DNA of 64,000 bases from Gongronella butleri (lineage: Eukaryota > Mucoromycota > Mucoromycetes > Mucorales > Cunninghamellaceae). Below the pieces are notes generated by a model. The model made no database searches. It saw nothing but the letters and a program-made list of their open reading frames with translations, and had not been told where the DNA came from. A program made the position numbers and the translations under genes. The stretch's first letter is position 1; every line of letters starts with the position of its first letter. Positions 46,600-55,503 of this stretch are shown here, in pieces. The stretch covers positions 434,001 to 498,000 of the forward strand of contig JAIWZP010000010.1 of NCBI GenBank assembly GCA_025201375.1. Reading direction: 5' to 3'.

Positions 46600-47874
46600 T
46601 GGAGAAAGGGCGGTAAATGGACTGCCCAATTTGTGATCACGGGTATATTTAATCATTTTTACCTGCAAAGTGCGACCCGTGTTGCTGACCATTTTCTTTT
46701 TGTATCGCGTCAATATACCAGTGATGTCCTTTCAAAGGCAGCCGCGTCGATTTCGTGTTCAATAAGCCAATTGGCCAGGCGCGACAGGGGGCCCGGCCAC
46801 GATGGCTCTTTGTGGAAAAAGGAAGCGGCCGAGAAAAATTGCACCTTTTTGCCAAGGAAGCCATCGCGCGGGTTCAAATTGGCAATTGGCCGTCTTGATC
46901 GCGCACAAAAATCGCTTGCAGGCCAGCAATGGCGACATGCTCCAGTTGCTTGTCACGTTGGAGCTCCAGCTCACGGATCTTGCTCTGCAAGGGGTACGAC
47001 CTAGGCGTCACTCGGTGTGTGACAAATTCAGCGCCGTCCAGGTCGTCGACGGCGTGTCTGCAGCTTGCAATGATACCTGTGCCATCTGTATCAACGGCGG
47101 CCATCACGGAAACAGGGATCCTTGTGAAATAGCGGTCCTTGGGTCGATGAACACTTGTTCGTCCAATGCATACAGCCGATGCTCTGTTCTCGGCAGATTG
47201 TAGCTTGCAAACCACATGGAGCACCAATTGAATGGCTTGCCGATGACAGAGATAGGCACATTGGTGCTCCATTTTGGGAATTTTGCTTTTGGCATTGGCT
47301 GATCACCCTGATCGAAAAAAAAAGAGGGAGAGAAAATGGGCACGTGAGTGATGTTGGCCTTGTTGTCTTTGCCAATGATGCCGTAATTGCAGTCGACGCG
47401 CACCGGCGCATCCACAAACATGTCAAAGGCGTCCATGCCCTTTACCTTCTTGAGCGCAACGCACTGACGCTTCTTGTCGGGGTCGCCCAGGAAGCATCAC
47501 CAATGAGCGGACGGCGCTGTCATCATCGCGGCCCTCGAATTTGGCCACTTGGTGGGCGTAAGGGCACAATGGAAAATGTCACGGCCATGCTTCAGCGATG
47601 TCAGCCAATCCGCAAAAGCTTCCCAACGACAAGGGCCGCCTCTCGCAAAAAGACATTGGTTGACGTCTTCCAGCGTGCGATGGAATAAATTGGCCTCTGC
47701 CTCGCGCCATAAAGTCTCGGTCTGCTGGAGACGATCACCCAATTTCTTGCCACCCACGGCATGGCCAAGCGCATTGCCATCTTTGCCCGTGCCGATAAAT
47801 GGACGAGGTCGTCGGCAGTGATCACTTATTTTTTGGACGCGCGAGCTATAAAAAAAAGCGCAATCAATGGAGCG

Positions 47875-47909
<35 letters not shown>

Positions 47910-49480
47910 GTCATACACTTGCGCTGCGTGGAACTTGTCAGAGGCGGGCGGATGTGGTCCGCAAAATCGGACTCGGCCTCCTTTTGCAGTCGAAGATTGA
48001 GAACGCGCTCGCAAAAGGGCTTGTTCGTCTTGGCGGGAGAGTCGAGTGGCACCAGCACGTCCGCGGCGCACTTGTTCAATGTGAGGACGCGCGCTCTAGT
48101 ACAACATCTCAAAGCGCATTGTGCCAGGCGTGCCAGGACTATTGGTGAGGAAGCCGTGGTCCAAGCTGGGCACAGCAATGCACCACATATCGCGTCCCTC
48201 TTGACCAATTGGCGCCGCGTCATCGAAATTTGCGTCAATATTCGTCAACATTGGTTTGCCCAGGCTCTTGACATAGCCAGCATCCGTCATGCCGTGCCTA
48301 AAAAAAAAAAAAATGAGATTCTTGTATGCGACTTGATAATTTCTTTTTTACTTACACGCCATGGAAGTGTGAGAGGGCGACGGCCATGGACAGCACGCCA
48401 AGGTAGCGCGAAATCGTCGCTTCCAATTGAGGAATGATGTGCGCAAGAGCCAAGATATCTTGCTCCAGGTGATGACGGTCGTGCGTGTGGGGAACACGTC
48501 CACAAAGCCAAAGAAGATGCACATTTGTCGTTGTCCATGCCTTGCGCCGACTTGAGCTGGTTCTTGCATATTGCGATATCGAGAAAAAAAGGGGGGGAGA
48601 AAGAAAGCGAGAAAAAGAGAGCGTGAGAGAAATACAAAAGGAGGATTGCTAGCCCTTTTATGCTACACGCGGTGGCGGATGCTCATCCGATGACATGCAG
48701 CTTGCCGTCGATTTCTCACTAAAAAAGCATTTTATCATCAATGACATCACCAAGAGTGCCGACGCGCGAGCCATATATTCCTTTGACCGACCGCCGCGTT
48801 CGGACAGCTTTGCGATTTTGATCGATAATCATTGTCAGCTGGCTAATTTACAATCATCGTCGTCTTTAACCACTAAAACGAGGCCCTTCTCATTGTTATT
48901 AATTAATGGCACCCGCCCCAATCATCCCAGTCGCCTTTTTTCGTCACAAGGTGCCAATGGCGCTTGTTGGATTGCATGGACGTGCCTCCTAATTGGTGAT
49001 CTGCACATGACCACTTTCCCCCCCTTTTTTTTTTTTTTTTTTTTACCCGGCAAGATTTTTCCCAATGCCCCTGAACAGGGGCAAACCTTGCGTGACGCAC
49101 ATTGGACACTTGACAACGCTGTTTCTCTGCAAATCCGCATGATTCTTGGGCCATCGCCGGCCTGTGGCGCGAAACATTTGTTTTCCACGGCAAATATCAG
49201 GCTCGGGATGACTGCAAAGCGCGAATCAGGCTTTTCTTGCCCTCACTTCTTGGCGCAATCAAGCCTGCGGAGTGCCAATTGCCGCGCGCACTACATTTTC
49301 GTCCTCATGGTTTGCCAACAAGACAAATTGAGTACCATTGATGTGAAAAAAAGTGCCGTAAACACACTTGGACATGAACGCCTGATCCATGGTACTTATG
49401 CGCCAATCAAAAGGTGCCAATGGCTCAGTGGGCCAAGAGATTGACAGCGCCGGCATAAAGGTTTCTACCCTAAGATTGCA
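46600..49480 (-). pseudogene. Unrecognised multi-exon locus, probably decayed
   Basis: Several minus-strand segments read as normal protein and are joined by plausible short introns. They are LALAHIIPQLEATISRYLGV (48.4 kb), then after a GTAAGT...TTTTAG intron HGMTDAGYVKSLGKPMLTNI (48.28 kb), and ADVLVPLDSPAKTNKPFCER (48.0 kb). After a GTATGA...TTATAG intron comes GKKLGDRLQQTETLWREAEA (47.7 kb). The next are DAFDMFVDAPVRVDCNYGII (47.4 kb), WCSMWFASYNLPRTEHRLYA (47.2 kb) and KIRELELQRDKQLEHVAIAG (46.97 kb). A further piece with FFHINGTQFVLLANHEDEN lies at 49.3 kb. At least one frame change near 47.13 kb, one near 48.09 kb and one near 47.5 kb cannot be explained by introns. No family was recognised. 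Confidence 0.45.
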
Positions 49481-49901
49481 AAAAAAAAAAAAAAAAAAAA
49501 AAAAGAGAATTGTGCTGCAATGGATGGAGTGACTTGTCAATATAGCTTATAATACTGATCATGTTTCAATGAATCACCACGGACATGACAATTTTCTTGT
49601 TACATTTTCAATATGATGTCGACAATCATGTCAGACGCTTGGCGTCCATGAAAATGCAAAAAAAAAAAAAAAGGTGAGGGGGGTAAAACTGAGAAGGAAA
49701 AAGGCAAGGAGCGCGCGGCTTATAAAAACATCTGGTCTTGGAGTATTGCATGATCGACGATGTCCACGTATTCTTGTACTCTTCCACCAAGGAAAGCCGT
49801 GCGAGTGCGGTTAAATCGACTTTTAGAGTCCTAGACGATGGCAACGGCACATTGTTGCTTTTTTTTTATTGAGCTATTTGAAACGACTAGATTTGAACAG
49901 C

Positions 49902-50261
49902 CTAAGGTTGATCTGTGGTTTCCATGTTATCGAGTCTCGCCAGTTCTCGGTCCAAGGTGTTGTCTCCATTGAATTGCAACAAATCCACTAAATCGACACT
50001 TTCTACTAAAGCGTCGAACACATTACGGCGTTGGATGGTTTGCGACCCTTCCGCCTTTGCCGATGCAATGGCGGGCTGCATAATCTTTATCGTCGTAAAT
50101 TGCAAAATCTTCGCCAAAGCAATGGCGACCCGCTTGTTCGACTTGTCGCAAATGCCTCTGTGGTGAAGCTTGGCGGCGATTTGCGGCACGTAGAAACTAG
50201 TGTCCATGATGAGAGCGAGACGTGTAGTAAAATCAAGTGAAAGGAACAGATTCAATCTCAT
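49902..50261 (-). CDS. Divergent H2A/NF-YC-type histone-fold protein
   Basis: 119 aa from ATG 50261, or 101 aa from the internal ATG 50207, which begins MDTSFYVPQ and is the more histone-like start. The core aligns with H2A without large gaps. FYVPQIAAKLHHRG matches FPVGRVHRLLRKG. VAIALAKILQFTTIKIMQPA matches VYLAAVLEYLTAEILELA. QTIQRRNVFDALVESVDLVD, followed by LL, matches [22 protein letters not shown]. It also resembles NF-YC at TLQR.DI..A. The acidic-patch glutamates of H2A are only partly kept, and there is almost no N-terminal tail or docking domain. It is a variant or derived histone-fold protein, and the natural partner candidate is the H2B-type protein at 45.4 kb. Confidence 0.75.
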   Translation of the reverse strand: MRLNLFLSLDFTTRLALIMDTSFYVPQIAAKLHHRGICDKSNKRVAIALAKILQFTTIKIMQPAIASAKAEGSQTIQRRNVFDALVESVDLVDLLQFNGDNTLDRELARLDNMETTDQP

Positions 50262-50543
50262 CAAGCGCCCAAATTTTGTGGCCTTTTTTTTTTATGCGTA
50301 GCGACATGAACAATGAAATAATCAAGGGGCAATCAGGAAAGGGAGGATGTTATGAGATTGACAAAGCGCGAGTTGCTGATTGGTTCAATTGAGCAGCAGC
50401 CTGCAGACAACAAGGAGCAAGGAGTCTATTTTTCTCATGCGCATGATGGCGCATTGGGATGAGCTTTCATTTACCAAAGAGGCAGAGTCACCTTTTGGCT
50501 TGACATCTTTCTTTTTTTTTTTTTTTTGTTTCTCCCCATCACA

Positions 50544-50984
50544 ATGACACGCCGTCGACGCAATCGTGTCACCCGCACCGGTGCGCGTCTTCCAGGAGAA
50601 CCTGAGGCTGCAGCCCGTCCACGAACGAGAGCCCAGCAGGCGACACAGCAGGATTCCCCCCGTGGTCGCCGTTCCACGACGACGCCTGTGCAGCAGCCTC
50701 CTGCACGACCTCGGTCAGCGGCGGTTCAAGAACATTCGTCAGTTGGCCAAATCGACCCTCAGACGATTCGACGGCCAGAATCAGCATTTGGTCTGTACTG
50801 CACGCATCAAAAACAGCAAGATCCAAACGTTACCATTGGTGACCTGCGACAAGAATGGTTAGACATGGCGCAACCAAGACGCGAAGAGTGGATTCAACGA
50901 TCTCTCGAGACAAAGCAACGGTACGAGCAGAGTATCCGTGATTATCATCAACACAAAGCAACGGTACGAGCAGAGTCTCCGTGA
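50544..50984 (+). CDS. HMG-box protein
   Basis: Intronless, 146 aa. The first 75 residues are Arg/Gln/Pro-rich and basic (MTRRRRNRVTRTGARLPG). Residues about 77-134 form an HMG box: RPESAFGLYCTHQKQQDPNV, then TIGDLRQEWLDMAQPRREEW, then IQRSLETKQRYEQSIRDY. It has the canonical P at the start, aromatic F/Y of helix 1, W of helix 2 and the K/R-Y of helix 3. The C-terminal dozen residues (HQHKATVRAESP) result from a 43-bp tandem duplication. In the single-copy reading the protein would end RDYHQQTQ. HMG boxes bind and bend DNA. A decayed copy lies at 41.6 kb. Confidence 0.85.
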   Translation: MTRRRRNRVTRTGARLPGEPEAAARPRTRAQQATQQDSPRGRRSTTTPVQQPPARPRSAAVQEHSSVGQIDPQTIRRPESAFGLYCTHQKQQDPNVTIGDLRQEWLDMAQPRREEWIQRSLETKQRYEQSIRDYHQHKATVRAESP

Positions 50985-51185
50985 TTATCATCAACAAACC
51001 CAATGAGCCATCGCTGTGCTTCAATGTTTTAAATAAAAAAATGGGACAAATCCTCATACGCATGGGAAAAACCCTTGGACTGCATCTGTCAACAGTGAGT
51101 GTTAGAGTGAGATACCCTTTTCTCTGTTTTTGTCATTTTTTCGTGAAACCGAGAAAGTGTGCTGTGCACGAAAGGGAGCAATTCC

Positions 51186-51308
51186 ATGGACATTCTCGAC
51201 AAAATCGCCGCTTCTGTCGTTATCGCCATCATCCTCAGTCTCTACCTCACCACCCGCACGCTCTCTGCCTTTTCTTTTGCTTTTTTGCATCGTCTCACCG
51301 AATTCTAG
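51186..51308 (+). CDS. Possible 40-aa hydrophobic peptide, conserved in both duplication copies
   Basis: ATG 51186 to TAG 51308. The peptide DILDKIAASVVIAIILSLYL followed by TTRTLSAFSF has one predicted membrane helix. The left duplication copy (ATG 42171) reads DTLDKITACIITAIILDLYP then TVRMLSAFSF in frame. Many third-position and conservative differences are seen between the copies, which hints at coding constraint. It could also be an exon of an unrecognised gene. Function unknown. Confidence 0.35.
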   Translation: MDILDKIAASVVIAIILSLYLTTRTLSAFSFAFLHRLTEF

Positions 51309-51470
51309 TCCAATAGGGCCTGCCACAAAAAAAAAAAAAAAAAAAAGGCGGAGACGACAATGTTTGAGGCACCGCGTCATCCATGCAAGATCAGGGGCAG
51401 CTTAGGCCGTGTCTCAATCAAGCCCCTAGCTTCTGCGGAACCCCTGGTGCCAAAAGTTGCGGCGATTGAG

Positions 51471-52080
51471 CCAGCAGTGATGCTTGGCACCTCGTGGCTG
51501 CTGGTGATACGGTCAATCGTCACGCGCTGTCAGCACCATCCAATTGGCGATCTGATTCTTCGACTCCTTTTGCCCACGGCCCCGCAACGCCCATCGCCGC
51601 CATTTCAACTCAATGTTGCTTTCCGACACAGCTAAAATCATCACAACCGCCATCCGCCACCACAAGGGATTGCGCGACTCGGGCGATGGCAAAAATCGCA
51701 GCGCTTTAGATCAGTGTTCCTAGGTTTTGAATAAAATCATGTTGTTAATTTGGCTATCTACACACTGGTGACCTGAGAATTGCGTCATGACACGCATTGA
51801 CCCCTTCTTCTCTAAATAGTCAAATCGGCAAGAAAATTACCGAGATTAGATCGTTGTACTAATAGGATTTGGCCAATATTTTCACTAGAGGTGTATTTTT
51901 ATGTCGGATACCCATGAAGCGTTTAAAAAAAGAAAAATGTTCTTAGTTGACGAGCAATCCTTCATTTCATGGAAAAAAATGAAGCGTTTGGCTGGTGAAA
52001 AAAATGAAGGCATGGAAGCTGTTGCGCATCGGTCCGTGAAAAAAATTGAGGTTGATCATAATAGGCAATGGATGTCGGGC
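51471..52080. other. Intergenic, nothing recognised
   Basis: About 600 nt of mixed sequence with short open frames and no family motif or repeat match that could be established by eye. Confidence 0.4.
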
Positions 52081-52510
52081 AGGTTTTTTTTCTTTCGGGC
52101 GAAGTGTTGTGGTTCCATTGCAGAAAACAAGCCTCGGTAGCTTGGTGTGCGCATCATGCATCTCAAAAATGCCTGTTGGGCGAATGTGGTGGTTCCATTG
52201 CAGATGGAGATCACGAGAAAGAGAACATGAGTGGCTCGATTCACTTTTTCTGAAAACCTCGGCGGAGGGTCGCACCTCTTTTTTTTTTTTATTTTTTTTT
52301 TTTATCCAGAAACCCTCAATGGGTCGGTGTGCGCATCATGCATCCCAAAATGGCCGGTGGGCGAGGGTTGTGGTTCCAGTGCAGAAAAAAAAGGCCTCGA
52401 TAGGTCCGTGTGCTGCGCATCATTCATGCATCCCAAAAATGGCTGTTGTGTGAGTGTGGTGGTTTCAATGCAGCAATTGGACATCATGAGAAATAAGAGC
52501 ATAAGTGTCT
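52080..52510. repeat. Tandem repeat, units about 90-130 bp, roughly four copies
   Basis: Each unit contains 'tgtgcgcatcatgcatcccaa' followed by 'aatggc.g.tgggcga.tgtggtggttccattgcag'. Units end near 52122, 52204, 52386 and 52473, with variable A/T-rich or poly(T) spacers. Not coding in a consistent frame. Confidence 0.7.
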
Positions 52511-53179
52511 CGATTCAAAGCATGAATTCGTCACCCCGCTTAAAGCCCGCCCTGGGGCCGCGTTCTTTTCCACCGTTACTCTTCTATCTCTCTTTTTTTT
52601 TTTTCTCTCATGGTCATGCGCGCATGCGAGCACATGGGTGCACACGATACCACGCAACAGACTGGAAAAGCACTGGAAAAGGACAAAGCAACCGGTGTTC
52701 AGTATATTTGGTCATTTTTGCTGCCTTGGCGCGTTCTGTTTTCTCGAACACGCAACCCCCGCAACCTTCGAATTGCAGTCCCTTTGTCCAGCATCGAACC
52801 CAACGACGACGTCAACTTGAAGGCTCTATTCCCGTAGAAGTGGAAAACGTTGTATACCACGATATTTTACAGTAAAGCGTTTCCAAATAAATACTGTACA
52901 GATATCTATCCTCTAAAACGACAAGTCTCGTAGGAGGGAAAGTGCATCAGTATGTGAAAAGAGCCATACAACAACTCGCCGCGCCATACAAACAAAAAAA
53001 AAAAAAAAAAAAAGCGGGGCAAGCAGCTACTGTATGATCGGGCGGCTCCACCGGGTCAAAATCGGGTATTGCTATCATATCGGCCCGAAAAAACAGAGCC
53101 ACAACAAATTTTGCCCGCCACCCGCAGCACGCCACCACAGCCCCTAGCCCCAAACGCACCATCCGCCACCCACAGCTTA

Positions 53180-55300
53180 TTACTGTATCTGAACGTTACG
53201 TAACAAATTTTGGACGCGGTTTAAAACGTTATACACGCGTACGTATTGCAACTCAGTGCGAAACACCACATATGCCTTCAAGGCAGAAGTAACCCGTTCG
53301 GTACTGTAAGATATTTTCTCGCGAAAAAGTGTTTTTCAAACTTTGGTGGCCTGCTGTGCCTCCAGAAAAATTTTTACAGCCTGCTTGCCCGCCAATGAAA
53401 ACTGTATCATCGCACAAACTATAGCCCAGTGCTCAAGGCGAACCCGCCCGATTTTTTTTGGACTCGAAAGTGCCAAAAAACCCCTATTTGTACCATTCTA
53501 CATTTATCTGTCCATCTACATGGTTGACCCCGCTCAAAAATACCTGCACCGGATTCAGCACAAAATTTACAACAAAAACGCTTTAACCCCCACAGCGCTA
53601 CGACCACTTTTGAAAATTCAGGGGTCACTCAGGGGTCACACATCTCACCCCACAGGGAATGCCTAATTTCGATTTTTTCGAACTCCGAGTGATCAGTGCA
53701 TCTCAAACAGGTAACTCCGACGATTTACGATTGGCTGATAAAATGACAGGTCGCACCAGCGTAAGAAAACCCCCAAAAGAAGAGTGACGCATGAACGGTG
53801 ATCGACTGAGAAAGGTGCTTACTTTGGTCAAGATATTTTTTACAAAAGTTCAACGTTTGGCACTTCCAAATTAAGGTGCATGGATTGCATCGATTTTTTT
53901 TGTTTGATATTTTTTTTATTTTTTTATTTTGCACATTTTTGCACGCTGAGTGGGCTGCAGCTTGCTGGAGAAATGACCGATGCAAAATGTCAAAACCCAA
54001 GCTAGCGCAGTGCAAGCCATCCCATTAGATGCTTTGGTCCCGGTTTATTAGTAAAACTGGAATAAAAATCACACGTTTATTAGACCGTTGTCGAACAAAT
54101 CGCGATCAAAGATTTTGATGCAAAAGTGAATTTTCTCTGCGAGCTTTAGCCATCTATCGGTGAAACTGGTCTCATTCGATAGAGATGCAAGAGATGTCTT
54201 CGACACGTTAAAAGCACCGTGTGATGTCTAATCCGTTGTTGACAACATTGACATTAAAAAATTTCGTAATCTTTGAACGGATTTCACAAGCGTACAAAGG
54301 TTGTGCATCGGCGAAAAAAACATTCCAGAAATGACGTTCGAGCCTGTTTCTTTTGAATGATACCAGTTTCATCCTGATCCACAAAATATTTCAAGAGCTT
54401 ACCGCTGAATTTGGGAAAACATCGATATTTTGGATTCATCTTCACAAGGAGCACTCAACCGACGACATCCGACCACCTGGTACAGTACGTAGAAAAAACA
54501 TTTTGAAAATGATGTCAAAGCGTGGTGCCAAGCAGTTGCACGCTTTCACCGCGATCCACGAAAATTGCGTCAAACGTACAGTACAGTAGATGGGGGTGCG
54601 TCGCTATCCTGCTACAAGTGGCCTAGCACCTCTCACACGTTAGGCGGGGCCCGGAGGCAGAACTTGTTGTAAGCAAAAAATCAGCAATAAAAATCGGGGT
54701 TAATCACGTCGTTCCCGAGGAAATTACAATCAAAGTCGAATGTTATCATAGAAAATCGAATTTCGCCATCTGCTTTGCTCACACATCCATGAAACCGAGT
54801 TCATACGACAGAGAATCCAATTGCGCATCTTTTGTCACTGCAACGCCCTTTGATCTGAATTTTGCCGTGGACTGTCTTGTCCGTTGCGAAAAAACTGGGG
54901 TTGAAGTATTAAATCTGGCTCTACAGGTGCGAAAAAGCTGCGCGTCGGGTTTGTCTAGATGAAACAAAGTGACTCCCGTACACATGTTTTTCCAATTGTA
55001 AATTTTCAGCATGTTCGAATATTAATTTAGCGCGCCAAGGGTCAAATTGTGTACAGTATTTCTGGAGAACCATGGGGTTTCTCGTCAAACGGTCCCGTTC
55101 GGCCCCTGGATTTTACTTTGTTCCGATAAAAATCTCCTTCTTGTGCATCAGGTGCTTGTGCCGTCGCCTTGCTTTGTCGGCACAATTTTGAAAGCAAATG
55201 CCTTTTCACTTGCGCGATGCACGCTCTTATCACGGCTTGTGTTTTCTCAAATACGCTAGTCAGCATACCTGCCCGGTGGGTGCCTCACCGTGACACGTAT
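53180..55300. repeat. Dispersed repeat family R1, copy b (next to the Fanzor)
   Basis: Collinear with copy a (13270-15840) over about 2 kb. Shared landmarks are 'gcctccagaaaaattttta' (53357), 'ggactcgaaa.tgccaaaa' (53458), 'aggggtcactcaggggtcac' (53621), 'ttattagaccgttgtcga' (54076) and 'ttttggattcatct' (54430). The 'aataaaaatcggggttaatc' block follows at 54686. It lies directly 3' of the Fanzor gene, with the family's right edge only about 200 nt from the Fanzor stop codon. Confidence 0.75.
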
Positions 55301-55503
55301 TTTTGGCCATCCTGACATAAATGTAGCTGCAGCAATGGCTTTTCAAAGTCATCATGGCCACTTTATATCAAATTTTCAAACAGTATTTGTGAGTTTATTT
55401 GTCGAATAAAAAAGAATATAGAAATTTGCATAAAAACCATCGCAAGTAAAAAAAAAAAAAAAATTGGCTGGGAACAAATCACTTGGTCAGGGCACGTCAG
55501 CAT

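Larger units (their letters stand above)
50410..51470. repeat. Segmental duplication, right copy (with 41440-42440)
   Basis: Direct repeat of 41440-42440, containing the intact HMG gene and the small frame at 51186. The two copies are about 9 kb apart and differ by many indels, so the duplication is not recent. Confidence 0.8.

Noticed and set aside
39702..50984. Interpreting the HMG genes as a mating-type (sex) locus
   Set aside because: No flanking triose-phosphate transporter or RNA helicase genes typical of zygomycete sex loci, and several HMG copies rather than one.
52080..52510. CRISPR-like array
   Set aside because: Units are whole-length tandem repeats without unique spacers, and the genome is eukaryotic.
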